Source: Asterias amurensis (taxonomy: Eukaryota; Echinodermata; Asteroidea; Forcipulatida; Asteriidae). Taken from it: a stretch of 64,000 bases of DNA. Shown here piece after piece: positions 22,560 to 33,413 of this stretch (position 1 is the stretch's first letter; each line of letters begins with the position of its first letter). The notes under the pieces are model-generated. The model saw nothing but the letters and a program-made list of their open reading frames with translations, was not told where the DNA came from and searched no databases. The stretch spans positions 5,158,501 to 5,222,500 of the forward strand of contig NC_092666.1 in NCBI RefSeq assembly GCF_032118995.1, in the 5' to 3' direction. The position numbers and the translations under genes were made by a program.

Positions 22560-23075
22560 CCTTGATCATGAAGCCAAAGTATTGCACTGTGTAAGACCAA
22601 CCCTGTGTCTCGCCATGGGCATTAATCCTGGGGGCTAAGGATGACACAACTTTTTAGAAGGGTGGGGGACACTATATCAAACGTCCCCTCTCAAAATTGA
22701 CCAAAGATTGCACCACAGAGCATCTAAAATGCAGAATTTTCCTGTGCCTATAGACGATGTGACCTCTGACATCACACGAAAACCATAACATGATTTGCGC
22801 CCATACTGCCGGGCAAAACCTTTGTGTTTTGGCAGCCAGCTAGAAAGTGTACGCAATCTTACTGTGACTGCGCAACTCAGGTGCCCGACGAAACATGACG
22901 TATAGAGTGTTTTGTCAACAGAGGGTGTTTTGAATGTAAACATAGGTCACATCGTCTATAAGCGGGCCTGGACCCTATGCTATTTGGCTTCTCACACGAA
23001 TGCTCAAACATTATGATTGATGCCATTGACGGGACACAGGGTTTGGTCTTATACGGTGCAATACTTGAGTTTCAA
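22560..23075. repeat. Inverted repeat enclosing a MITE
   Basis: AAGTATTGCACTGTGTAAGA near 22577 is the inverse of TCTTATACGGTGCAATACTT near 23049, and CCCTGTGTC and GACACAGGG pair as well. The arms bracket the MITE at 22749-22960. Confidence 0.65.
22749..22960. mobile_element. MITE with TATAGACGATGTGACC ends
   Basis: Perfect terminal inverted repeat TATAGACGATGTGACCT and its inverse AGGTCACATCGTCTATA, 212 bp overall, with no coding capacity. Confidence 0.85.
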
Positions 23076-23256
23076 GATAAAGACACGTCATTAGATACGG
23101 CAAACATTTGAGTTTATGCCCTCCACCCTTCAAAAATGGGGGGGGGGGGGGTGGGGGGGGGATAGTCCCTTCCACTGTTTCAAGGGGGAGGTGCAATTTT
23201 GTCAACGTTTGAGCATTAGTGTGAGAAGCCAAACAGCATCTAGGATCCAGGCCTGA

Positions 23257-23637
23257 TTAAAGGCAGTGGACACTATTGGTAGTGACTCAAAATAATTGTC
23301 AGCCTAAAACCTCACTTGGTAACTTGCAATGGGGAGAGGTTGACAGTATCAAACATTGTGAGAAACGGCTCCCTCTGAAGTGTCGTAGTTCCCGAGAAAG
23401 AAGTAATTTTTCATGAAATTCATTTCAAGATCTCAGATTTAGAATGCAAGGTCTCGAAATCAAGCATCTGAAAGCACACTACTCTGTGTGACAGGTGTTT
23501 TTTTGTTTTGTGCATTAATATCTCGCAACGAACGATTGAGCTCAGATTTTCACAGGTTTGTTATTTTAGGCATTTTGAGATACACCAAGTGAGAAGACTG
23601 GTCTTTGAAAATTACCAATAGTGTCCAGAGTCTTTAG
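23257..23637 (-). mobile_element. TTAA-MITE family A
   Basis: TTAA-AGGCAGTGGACACTATT start, central GAGATCTC...GGTCTCGAAATC palindrome, and a right end ATAGTGTCCAGAGTCTTTAG. Confidence 0.85.
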
Positions 23638-23639
23638 GC

Positions 23640-24470
23640 AAGCCTGGACTCATGCCGTAAAGATTTCACACTCGCATGCCACTCTTTGACAGATTTGCCC
23701 CCTACAACTTGTGTCATGTAGATCCGTACTTGAAGATGCTGTTAACTCAAAAGGTTACTGCTGCTCACATTTTAAAGGCTTTGCTCTATTCCATTCTTTT
23801 TGCCTCTTGTTGACAGTTGCCCTAAGATTGCACCACAGAGCATCTAGAATGTGAACTGTTCCCAGGCCCCTCAAACGAGCCCGACCCACGCCGTAAAGGT
23901 TTCACACGAGCATGCTTATAGATCCCCACATGAAGATGATGTTAACCAAAAAGGTTATACAACTGCTGCTCACATTTAAAAGGCTTTATAAATGTTCTGT
24001 TCCATTCGTTTTGCCTATTGGCCTAAGTTTGCACCAGAGAACACCTTGAATGCAAAGTTTTCCCAAGTTTTTTTCCGAAAAAGGTTTTGCGTTCCGCTTT
24101 ATAGCATGCTCCATCTTTAATTGGTTTGCCCTACCAACAAGCCCCCACCCCCTTTATAGAATTTCCTGTCTTAATCCACCCTTGACGATGCTAGGAATGA
24201 ACCGCCGTCTGAGCATTATATGTAGAAATAATTTGTATACGCAGCTATAACTGAGTTGGTTTTTAGCTAATAACCAGGATAGCAATTAAATGGTGCATCA
24301 TTTGTCATAGCTCGAAATAGCCATTAAATTCCAAGATCTCAGATGGGGCACATCTTCCCTCAGACTCATAAGATTGCACTAGAGAGCATAAATGGCCTTA
24401 AAATTTTCCTGGGGCCCTTACTCGAGGCCGGACCCCACGCCGTAGATGGTATGACTAACGATGTTCCTCC
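23640..24470 (+). repeat. Degenerate ~200 bp tandem repeat
   Basis: TAAGATTGCACCACAGAGCA, CCCACGCCGTAAAGGTTTCA and GATGTTAACCAAAAAGGTTA modules recur near 23650, 23825, 24015 and 24365. A related module is at 22705. Confidence 0.6.
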
Positions 24471-24553
24471 CCCCATCTTTCAAGACAGATTGACGCCGAT
24501 GCTAATGGTCACTCTAAAGAAATTATAACATAAATGTTTTCTCATTTTCTCAG

Positions 24554-24630
24554 TTGCACAAAACCCAAGAGAGCAAAAGAGCTGAGCTGGAGAGTCAAAT
24601 GAAGGATAACAGGAAGCGGAGGAAGACTGT
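24554..24630 (+). CDS. Candidate exon 4, coiled-coil and basic tail
   Basis: TTTTCTCAG|TTG acceptor in phase 0 and ACTGT|GTAAGA donor. The frame reads LHKTQESKRAELESQMKDN and then a basic RKRRKT stretch that could be a nuclear localisation signal. It continues the style of 22235-22291, which supports a real, small nuclear coiled-coil protein. I do not recognise the family. Confidence 0.4.
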
Positions 24631-24639
24631 GTAAGAGAC

Positions 24640-25160
24640 ACTGTTTTTTTTCTTATTCAAGATTACATCTCAGCAACACCGTACTTAAGGGTTTGGATAC
24701 CTTTTGTACAAAACAAAACTCAATGTCAACAGATATACATTAAACTATCCGGTTTGAAGATAATGGTGGTAGAAGGCTTCTAAAATATTACTTGCCTTGC
24801 TGAGGTTGTAAGTTTTGAGACATGAGTAAAAAAATATTATGAAAGTAGTTTTCGATTCATGAAACAAAAGTGATCTTAGCATGTAAAACGTATTTACGCT
24901 ACTCTCCTGAAAACCTTGCTGTTTGATTTTGCCTTTTGTTTTCTTCGCAAAACTTTAAAACTAATGTTGCTAAAATTGTATAATACATGTACATCATTAC
25001 AGTGCATAGGGATTTATGTAATGGGCAAAATTGTTATACAAAAGGTACCAAAACCCTTTAAAGATACAACTTTGTACTTGTTTTTGAGATCGTCATTCCT
25101 TTTATCGATTGTCCCTGAATGAGAATGCATTTATTAACTGAACCATTTCTGGGTTTATAA
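24640..25160. other. Probable intron, no features
   Basis: AT-rich, with no coding frame or repeat recognised. Confidence 0.4.
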
Positions 25161-25164
25161 TTTG

Positions 25165-25325
25165 TTTTTGACCTTTATACTGATGTGTTTTAACCACTGT
25201 ACCCTGTGAAAACAAATATAATATGCAAATCACTCGAGTGGGATTTGAACGCGCGACCTTTGCTAAAGCAGATGTCCTACAACTAGACCACCGAGCTAGC
25301 CCGATGGCTAGAGGCAGCTCAAATC
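25165..25325 (-). mobile_element. tRNA-derived SINE, antisense
   Basis: B-box region seen as GTGGGATTTGAACGCGCGAC and an anticodon-arm-like ACAACTAGACCACCGAGC. Same family as 7015-7180. Confidence 0.65.
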
Positions 25326-25468
25326 CTGGGTTTAAAAAACTGACTGACCCATAACCCTATTAACAATAAATAATTGTAGTGCCAGTAGTGAAAATTCGTG
25401 TTGTTTCTTTCCAAATTGCTTGTATTAGAAATGTAAAGTTATTGTGTAATGTTTATTTTCATCTGCAG

Positions 25469-25547
25469 CACGCAGCAGCGCTGGAGTGGGAGTGAAAAGA
25501 TCACCTTTTGTCACAACAGTGGAGTCAGTGCTACTATACAGAGATGA
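25469..25547 (+). CDS. Possible exon 5 running into a LINE remnant
   Basis: TCTGCAG|C acceptor. The frame inherited from 24630 reads VTQQRWSGSEKITFCHNSG and stops at TGA 25545-25547. In a different frame the same bases encode the LINE segment TTVESVLLYRDET. Most of this exon is therefore transposon-derived or not an exon at all. Confidence 0.2.
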
Positions 25548-25935
25548 GACCTAGACCCTAACCACCAGGATGGAGAAGTCTCTGGATGGTTGCTACACCA
25601 GGATGCAGCGTATGACCCTAAACATCCCCTGGCAAGACCACATGAGAAACTCCAATGGCTGGCCAAAGGCTACAGAGAAGATTCGTGAACGCCGCCTCAA
25701 GCTTGCTTGGCACTGTGTCCGCCACTCAGAGCTTGCCCCTTGCCCAATCATCCTCTGGGAGCCCACCCAAGGCAAGGCTTCTCGTGGGAGAAGATGACTC
25801 TCCTACCTAGACACACTGAAATGAGACATCGGCTTGACCAGCGCTGAAGAACTACGCTCCTTCATGCTGGACCGGAACATCTGGAGAAAAATCACTGAGC
25901 AGGCTCGAGCCTCTAGATGGCGCTTGACTTGATTG
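25490..25935 (+). pseudogene. Non-LTR retrotransposon C-terminal fragment (dead)
   Basis: Shows the typical end of an animal LINE reverse transcriptase. The pieces in order are VESVLLYRDET, MEKSLDGCYTRMQRMTLN, WQDHMRN, KIRERRLKLAWHCVRH and LWEPTQGKASRGRR, then LSYLDTLK and FMLDRNIWRKI. Several in-frame stops interrupt it (after DET, after RGRR and within the last part). It is in the same orientation as the exon-like pieces and may have been inserted into the 3' part of that gene. Confidence 0.8.
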
Positions 25936-26042
25936 ATTGGGAGTATGATTCAAACTGTGAGCAGCTCAACAGGCCTCATCCAAAACACCTGTCATCATAG
26001 TCCATAGTGATGGTACCCAAGCCCATCAAGAGAGCCCCATAG

Positions 26043-26405
26043 TCTGCCGACCAGAACACCAATGGGAATCTTGAGGTTCAGGTGGTCACCAAGCAAAATC
26101 CTAAGGAGAGGTCAGATAAGACTGGTGAGGTCAACCATTTTGAAGTCCAGTCGCTCAGACGGCATCATTTTTGTCACAGTGATGAATTTGGTAATGCTTC
26201 ACCAAAGTCAGTCGGTTCAGAGCCTCCATCGCCAACACGATCAACGGAGAAATCTCCAAGAAAAGATGCTGTCATCCCATCACCTTGGGGTTCACCACAG
26301 AAATCCCAAGGTGATGAGCTCTCTGCAGCGTTTCCTGGTCATCACACCAGAAGCATCAGCCATAAGAAAGTACCGGAAGAAGGCGTCAATCCCGAAGTTT
26401 TTTAA
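26043..26405 (+). CDS. Possible 3' terminal exon, Ser/Pro-rich disordered protein
   Basis: CCATAG|TCTGCC could be an acceptor. The frame is open for 120 codons to TAA at 26403-26405 and is rich in Ser, Pro, Lys and Glu, with blocks such as GNASPKSVGSEPPSPTRS and SPWGSPQKSQGDE. The composition looks like a disordered tail rather than noise. Just upstream (25966-26040) another frame reads SKTPVIIVHSDGTQAHQESP in a similar style. That suggests a frameshift or a tiny intron. Not recognised. Confidence 0.35.
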   Translation, partial: SADQNTNGNLEVQVVTKQNPKERSDKTGEVNHFEVQSLRRHHFCHSDEFGNASPKSVGSEPPSPTRSTEKSPRKDAVIPSPWGSPQKSQGDELSAAFPGHHTRSISHKKVPEEGVNPEVF

Positions 26406-26530
26406 TTAGGTTTTATTGTTTTGTTATTCTTGAGTTTTATACATATTAACTGCAACAATGACGCTACAGTTGTACCAGTTGCTTTAAAATGTATTAAACC
26501 ACCTCAGATGTATAATTATTTAACTTGGCT

Positions 26531-26675
26531 TTTAAGACACTGGACACTATTGGTAATTGTCAAACACTAGTCTTCACAGTTGGTGTATCTCAACATATGC
26601 ACAAAATAACAAACCTGAGAAAATTTGAGCTCACAAAGTTTTATACTATCACCCTCTCCCCATTACTCATAATCA
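26531..26675 (+). mobile_element. TTAA-MITE family A, large internal deletion
   Basis: Left end AGACACTGGACACTATTGG through GAGCTC, then a jump to TTTTATACTATCACCCTCTC near the right end. The right terminal repeat is absent. Confidence 0.75.
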
Positions 26676-26883
26676 ACTGGTATGCAGTGCTGACCCCTAA
26701 ATGAATTAGCACCGTGGACTTGTTAATATCAAATTATGTGACAGGATGCCATACACAAAGCAGACCCTTTCCATAAGGGCATGAATACAACAACAAATTA
26801 AAACAATTATATGATGTTATATGGGATAGTAGGGTTTGTATAAAAAGCAAAACTTATAACAAGGAACAAAGTTAACTTACTGT

Positions 26884-27226
26884 TTTAAAGACACTGTACA
26901 CATTTGGTAATTACTCAAAATAGGCCTTTCTTAGCATAAAACATTACTTGGTAACGAGCAACGGAAGACTGTTGATAGTATAAAACATTGTGAGAAACGA
27001 CTTCCTATAAAGAGATAATTTCTCACTAAAATAATATATATAAAAATTGGCCAGAAGCACACTATTTTATACAACAAGGGTGATTTTTTCTTTCATCAGT
27101 TTCTTGCAACTTCAATGAACAGTTGAGTCCAAATTTCCACATTCTTGTTTCTTTATGCATATATGTTCGGATACACCGAGTAAGAATACTGGTCTTTGAC
27201 AAAAACCAAACGTGTTCAGTCCTTAT
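26884..27226 (-). mobile_element. TTAA-MITE family A
   Basis: AGACACTGTACACATTTGG start and AACGTGTTCAGTCCTTA end. The body is diverged and lacks most of the central palindrome. Confidence 0.75.
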
Positions 27227-27357
27227 TGTTTTGTTTTTTAATTAAGATGCGTACTGCCTGTGATAGTATTAACAAACCATGCAATGTACTTGTACAGTAG
27301 CATTAACATCAGTGCCCAATTTCATATAGCTACTTTTAGCAAGCACAAACCGTAGAG

Positions 27358-27637
27358 TTATATATAAGAACTAGAGCGCGCACTGACCTATATACGCGCC
27401 CCGGTATGCGAGCAGGCGACCATTTTTTAAGTTGACAACACAGCTATCTCACAGCGTGTGTTTGTGCGGCCATTTTGTAAGTTGAACAAACAGCATCGCG
27501 TGAGCGTTCAATACAAAAATTCAAACATGTATTTCGTATTCAACGCGCGTGCAGAATGATGCGCTTATCATCTTGCGGTCCCGTGGCCTTTGTGCACAAA
27601 GCATCGCTCGTGTGCCCTCTAGTTCGTATATATAATT
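27358..27637. mobile_element. MITE with TATATAnGAACTAGAG ends
   Basis: TTATATATAAGAACTAGAG at the left and CTCTAGTTCGTATATATAA at the right are inverse complements around a CG-rich 280 bp body. The body contains GGCCATTTTGTAAGTTGA, twice in degenerate form. Confidence 0.75.
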
Positions 27638-28044
27638 CCATGGCACAAACACATTTCTTGTTACCAGACTAAAAAGATACCAGCAAGGAACCATGTCACA
27701 TGGTCCATCTTTTGCTTGTTTCCTGCTTAAATTTGCTCAGCAGACAAGGAAATGTTAAGCAAAATTGTCTGTTTAAGCAGCTACATGAAATTGTCCTGCA
27801 GTGCGTTATCAGTATCAGTATTTTTCAGCATTATTGTTTTATTTTTAAGGTTCTGGTTTTTGTTTGTTTTTGCATTTTATTTGTTTCCCGAACTTAACTA
27901 TAGTTTTACAATGGGTGTCTGGACTCAAACTTCTAGAAAGTTATTATTCTATGCTATCTATTCTGGGGGAGGTTTATGAAATGTTATTGCTGTTTCAGAT
28001 CTGTAGAGTATTGAGGTTAAAGCTTTTAGTATCTTATTATATAA

Positions 28045-28183
28045 GTTATCACACAAGCGCGAGTGGAATACGGAAAAATATAGCGCCTCTGCGTTCCATA
28101 TCCAAAGAGGCCGAAGGCCGAGTTGGATATGGGACGCAGACGCGCTATATTTTCCGTATTTCCACGAGCGAGCGTGTGATAAC
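28045..28183. mobile_element. Foldback element, near-complete palindrome
   Basis: GTTATCACAC...GTGTGATAAC ends with arms of about 60 bp that pair almost throughout (CGGAAAAATATAGCGC against GCGCTATATTTTCCG). The loop contains GGCCGAAGGCC. The transcript would form a long hairpin. Confidence 0.8.
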
Positions 28184-28521
28184 GTATTTATCTTTAAGCA
28201 AACTTGGCGCGTGACATAGAACACACATGACGCATGGTAGTGATATTAGCCGTGCAATATAGGTTTTTATCACCACTCCATTCTGCCAATTTGATTGGAG
28301 AATTAGCGCGTACTTGAAGATAATTTCAGTTGATGTTGTATGCTATGTTTAATTAAAAGTACCACTTGGTGATCTTTAAATGAAAAACCAGAGTAGAACC
28401 ATAGTTTCATTCTACAATCAAGCGTTCGTTACATTGTATAAAGTACTAAAATATGTAGTACAAAGCCTTTATATGAAACCAATTGATGGTACTTTTAATA
28501 GCGAATTATTAGGTTGACCCT

Positions 28522-28840
28522 GAAGGCACTGGACACTATTGGTAATCACTGTCAGCATAAAGACTGACTTGTTAAAGAGCAATGGAGAGCTGTTGATAGT
28601 TTAAAACATTTGAGAAATTTTTCCCTTCTGAAGTAATGAGAAAGAAGTAATTTTCCACTAGTTTCTGAACAAAAAAATGATTTCGGGACTTACAATTTGT
28701 TTTAAGGTCTCAAAATCAAGCATCTAAAAGCACAAGAGATCGTGTAAACAAGGGTGTTTTTCTTCCATTATGTTACTACTTCGACGACCAATTGAGTTCA
28801 AATTTTCACAATAACCAAAGGTGTTCAGTTTCTTTAAGGG
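28522..28840 (-). mobile_element. TTAA-MITE family A, diverged
   Basis: AAGGCACTGGACACTATTGG start and AAGGTGTTCAGTTTCTTTAA end, with several small deletions. Confidence 0.75.
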
Positions 28841-29552
28841 GTCCAATTTACACATCTATTGATATTCACTCTTCACAACAAACAAAACTACTACAACAAA
28901 GTTTCACAATTTGTTTTCACATTTTGGTGAAAGTTCCACATTTACTTGTTTGTTATTAAATAAAATAAAGTAGGCCCCCATAGCTTATTTTACTCAAACG
29001 AGATTTTGCATTTGACAACAATGGGTAATTAAAAATGGCATTTGGATAAGAAGTTGGACTTAGAAAGTTTCCCGCTCTTTTTGAGTGTGATGGTTCGACC
29101 TGTCCTGGTGTGTCATTTTGTTATCTAAACTAAATTAAGGAAGCAATGAGTGAGTGTTCTGAGGAATCCATCCCTGACCTGACGCTGGCTTTCCTGTGCA
29201 AACGTTGTTTTCATGATCTCGTTGGATAAAATTACACAATTTATTGTTTTTAGTTATTTATTATACAATACGCATAACTAAAGCTTTAACTATGTGTTGT
29301 AGTAAACCATCGGCCTATTGAAACTTCTAAATATGTTATATTACTTTTATCATTTACCAATTATTTTATGTTTGTGGAGTTTTATTTAAATAAAGAAACA
29401 ATAATATTTATACCAGCCACAATGTTGTGTATTGCTTGTTTTGTATTAACTCATACATCAGGAGACTTTATAGCTCTGAAAAAGAATCTTGCCTTTAGGA
29501 ACTTCCTCGGGTAGAAAATCGGCCGTGTGACTTTCCTTTGGATCAAGGGGAC
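28841..29552. other. Unassigned sequence
   Basis: No gene recognised. An AATAAA signal lies at about 29390, but no exon can be tied to it. Confidence 0.35.
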
Positions 29553-29892
29553 ATTAAAGACAGTGGACACTATTGGTAATTACTCAAAATAATTATTAGC
29601 ATAAAACCTTTCTTGGTGACGAGTAATGGGGAGAGGTTGCTGTTATAAAACATTGTGAGAAACGGCTCCCTCTGAAGTGCCACAGTTTTTTAGAAAGAAG
29701 TAGTTTTCCACGACTTTGGAGACCTCAGATTTTAGAACTTGAGGGCTCGAAATCAACCATCCAAACAAGGGTGCTTTTTCCTTTCATTATTATCTCGCAA
29801 GTTCGATGACCGATTTAGCTTAAAATTTCACATTTTAAAATTTTTTTTCACATGTTGAGATACACCAACTGTGAAGGCTAGTATTGACAAAA
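29553..29892 (-). mobile_element. TTAA-MITE family A, 3' truncated
   Basis: TTAA-AGACAGTGGACACTATT start and intact body up to CTAGTATTGACAAA. The right terminal repeat is missing. Confidence 0.8.
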
Positions 29893-30049
29893 CTGCCACC
29901 GAGGTAATGGTCTAAAGTAATTCAATTTGATAAAACGAATCACACAGTTTTACCCTTTTTAAAGTATTTATATTCACTTGATAGTATATTGTGTGAATCC
30001 ATAACAAATTTCATTTACTCGAGGAGCATCACACCTACAACAATTATTT

Positions 30050-30720
30050 TGTGTGAGGCATGCGTTTCGAAAAGATCCTTATCTCGGCGTTTGCGAAACT
30101 TCTCATTGATTTAGCTGGTTTATAGTATTTTTGGACCCTGAACTGGGAAAATGCCTGCGTTTCGAAACGGCGAAGAGAAATGAGCAGCCTTTTGAGCCTG
30201 AATGAAAAAAAAGAGCTGCGTTTCGAAAATACCCTTAGGCATTTCCCCAGGCTCTGAAGCCTAATAAAACCGCCGTTTCGAAAACACCCTGGTATATTCG
30301 AAACGGCCGACTGGGAAACGCAGGCTTTAAAAGCCTGAACTTTGAAAATGCCCAAGTTTCGAAAATACCTTGGTATTTTCGAAACGTAGGCATTTTTCCA
30401 GTTCAGGCTTTCAAAGCCTATTAATTCCAGTCCGCCGTTTCGCAAATACCCTGGTATTTTCGAAACGGCGGACTGGGAAAAGCAGGCTTTAAAAGCCTGA
30501 ACTTTGAAAATGTCCAAGTTTCGAAAATACCTTGGTATTTTCGAAACGTAGGCATTTTCCCAGTTCAGGCTCTGAAAGCCTGTTGTTTCCAGTCCGCCTT
30601 TTCGAAAATACCAGGGTCTTTTCGAAACGCAGGTATTTTTACAGGTCAGGATCCAAAAGTACTTAAAGCCTGCTATATCCATTCGCCGTTTCTAAAACGC
30701 CCAGATAATTCGAACCCTGA
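30050..30720. repeat. Nested palindrome cluster (TTTCGAAAATACC modules)
   Basis: Multiple copies of perfect or near-perfect palindromes built from GTTTCGAAAATACC and its inverse GGTATTTTCGAAAC. Perfect 14 bp arms with a 2-base centre occur at about 30354-30384 and 30526-30556, and a third copy (one mismatch) at about 30439-30468. Flanking modules (GGCTTTAAAAGCC, CAGTCCGCCG/CGGCGGACTG) also pair. A ~160-170 bp unit that is itself a long hairpin is therefore repeated and mirrored. A 212-codon minus-strand frame through it is a by-product of the repeat. Confidence 0.9.
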
Positions 30721-31127
30721 TGTTGTAGCGCCACCAACTGGCGGTGTATTCCTCGGCTGCTGAAACGGCGGAGATCCTGAAACTGGTCCGTGAACTGGAC
30801 CACACAGCCGGTGTGTATTTTCATAATTGTAAGGGCCTACAATAAGTATTCTGGCAAGAGAAGATCTATTAAGGTATGTTATGGAAAACCAAAGCAAAAT
30901 TATTTATTTTGGTAGCGTACCTTACTTCAGTCATCGGTGTTCAAATAAGAGTACTTCTTTTATTGACTCGAAATTGCCCAACTTCAACTTGCATATTCCT
31001 TTGTTAAGTACATTACTTACCAATGCATAGTACACAGTACATGTGTACATCATAAGACATGTGCAATATTACCAGATACAGTACTTCTGCAGTATTATCT
31101 AACCTGCACCAATAAAATGCCTAAACG

Positions 31128-31256
31128 GAAAAGTTTCCGTATGGCGCCACCACTTTTTCATTCGAAATAAAATAATATAGTATCTAATTTACCTGATTGA
31201 TATATCCCTTTTTGTAAAAATGAGTGAAAAGGTGGTGGCGCCATACGGAAAGTTAT
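31128..31256. mobile_element. Short palindromic MITE
   Basis: CCGTATGGCGCCACCACTTT and its inverse AAGGTGGTGGCGCCATACGG lie about 75 bp apart, with a low-complexity AT-rich loop. Confidence 0.8.
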
Positions 31257-31439
31257 CCAAATGGTCAGATTTAGCGGAACTTGAGTGTAGTAGGCAACAA
31301 AATAGTTTGTTAATTCGGTTCACAGTTACTGACTGAGCAATTTGATTGACACCAGTATTAATGTTGCACTATGTCTATGAGTATGATTGAATGATGATGA
31401 TGTTGTTTTGCAGAATTATTATGGGCACCTGAGTGGCTG

Positions 31440-31826
31440 AAAGGCAGTGGACACTGTTGGTAATTGTCAAAGACTAGTCCCCACAGTTAGTGTATCTCAA
31501 CATATGCATAAAATAACAAACCTGTGAAAATTTGAGCTCAATTGGTCATCGAACTTGCGAGATAATAATGAAAGAAAAAAACACCCTTGTCACACGAAGT
31601 TGTGTGCGTTTGGGATGGTTGATTTCGAGACCTCCAGTTCTAAATCTGAGGTCTCGAAATCAAATTCGTGGAAAATTACTTCTTGCTCGAAAACTATGGC
31701 ACTTCAGAGGGAGCCGTTTCTCAAAATGTTTTTTACCATTAACCTCTCCCCATTACTCCGTACCAAGTAAGGTTTTGTGATAATAATTATTTTGAGTAAC
31801 TACCAATAGTGTCCACTGCCTTTAAA
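31440..31826 (+). mobile_element. TTAA-MITE family A, full length
   Basis: AAGGCAGTGGACACTGTTGG start, complete central palindrome, and GTGTCCACTGCCTTTAA end. A reference-quality copy of the family. Confidence 0.9.
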
Positions 31827-31904
31827 GTCAAATTTGAAAAGTTGCAAAAGCCCATTCACCCAATTCTAGAACCTTGGGAACTAGCACTTAAGCATCACAT
31901 ACTA

Positions 31905-32300
31905 GTTGCGATACGTAACTCTCCTCCCGACGGCCGCCAGGCCGTAGGGTTACGAGATTCTTTTGATCGGAAACGGTTGATCTGGTCCAACACATACAAG
32001 TTCGACAGCTAGTCACCAGATTTGCCCCATCTTTACCACTTTCAAAAATCATGACACAAATTCTGAGGGTACGAACTTAATCTGCAATGTCTAATGCAGC
32101 CTTCCATAATACTCAAAACACCATTTAGAATATTTTTCGAAGAACAATGGACAAAAACTTACCGATCCTGGAGCGATTCCCAGGTTCATATTTTGAACCT
32201 GTCGCATCAAACGCATTATTTTGTTGATGGGCTAAATGGGCTAAACCATTCTGTAAAATGGTTCCTGACCATTGAAAGTAAAAGTTAAACTTTTTTTCGT
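31905..32300 (+). mobile_element. Fragment of the Mutator-like foldback family
   Basis: Starts TAGTTGCGATACGTAACTC and follows one arm of the complete element at 51335-52115 through AATCATGACACAAATTCT and GGACAAAAACTTACC to CCCAGGTTC...GAACCTG. The other arm is missing. Confidence 0.7.
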
Positions 32301-32405
32301 TGAAGCAGGTGATACTCTTTGAAATACCTTTCACTCAAACAAATCTATTTTTTAATGTTTGGGGCCAAACATCTGACATAGCATCTTTTAGCCGCTCAGG
32401 TGCCC

Positions 32406-32802
32406 TTAAAGGCAGTCGGACACTATTGGTAATTACTCAAAATAATGTTCAGCACAAATCTTTTCTTGGTGACGAGTAGTAGGGAGAGGTTGATGGTATA
32501 AAACATTGTGAGAAACGGCTCCCTCTGAAGTGCCATAGTTTTCGAGAAAGAAGTAATTTTCCATGAATTTGATTTCGATACCTCAGGTTTAGAACTTGAG
32601 GTCTCAAAATCGACCATCTAACATGTCCTAACGCACACAACTTCGTGTGACAAGGGTGTTTTTTCTTTCATTATTATCTTGCAACTTTGATGACTGATTG
32701 AGCTCAAATTTTTACAGGTTAGTTATTTTATACATGTGTTGAGGTACACCAACTGTGGAGGCTAGTCTTTGATAATTACCAACAGTGTCCACTGCCTTTA
32801 AA
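32406..32802 (-). mobile_element. TTAA-MITE family A, full length
   Basis: TTAA-AGGCAGTCGGACACTATT start and CAGTGTCCACTGCCTTTAA end, opposite in orientation to the copy at 31440-31826, with the fragment at 31905-32300 between them. Confidence 0.9.
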
Positions 32803-32982
32803 TCCTGTGAATTGAATCAACCAATTATTTTATTGCATACTAATTCAGGTTCCGATAAATCTGACCATTTGTAAGTAGTTAAATACTTTGTTAGTGCAGT
32901 TTAGTTATTTTAGTGAGTTTTATTGTGTCCATATTATTTAGTGATTTATGGTTGTACATTTACTCTTTTTCGATGTGCTTTT

Positions 32983-33290
32983 TACATACATCTAGGCCTA
33001 AATCCCATGCCATATTCAAAATTCATCAAGAGGGACCAATACAATACATCAGGCCTGTATGCTATTGCTTCGTTTTTGAAAGGGCAAGCGCACCAAGGCA
33101 TTTTCTCTTGGAAAAGGGGAGGAAATTATAAATTTGTACTGGAGCATTTCAAGGGCACCAAGGCAATGACCAGGGGCCACGGAGGCAATCGCCTTTGGTG
33201 CCACAGTGAAGTATCATACATCTAGGCCTAAATCACATGCCATAGATTATTCCAAATTCATCATGACAGACCAATACAATACTACATGTA
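32983..33290 (+). repeat. ~70 bp direct repeats flanking a GGGCACCAAGGCAAT element
   Basis: ACATCTAGGCCTAAATC...CCAATACAATAC occurs at about 32985-33052 and again at 33217-33285. Between them is a GAGGCAATCGCCTTTGGTGC repeat unit, related to sequence at 53475, 55700 and 61376. Confidence 0.65.
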
Positions 33291-33413
33291 AATAGCTTCA
33301 TACATGTTTTACTGTTAGTTCATGTCAGCGCTATGACAGAATTAGTCTTTAAACAATCTATTAATCTGCAAAAATAAATTAACTGATTTTTGTCTGTCTT
33401 TCTTCTTACAGAA

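Noticed and set aside
22677..22943. 88-codon minus-strand frame
   Set aside because: It coincides with the MITE at 22749-22960 and has no coding signature.
30044..30682. 212-codon minus-strand frame
   Set aside because: It runs through mirrored palindromes and its internal amino-acid repeats mirror the DNA repeats; no independent coding evidence.
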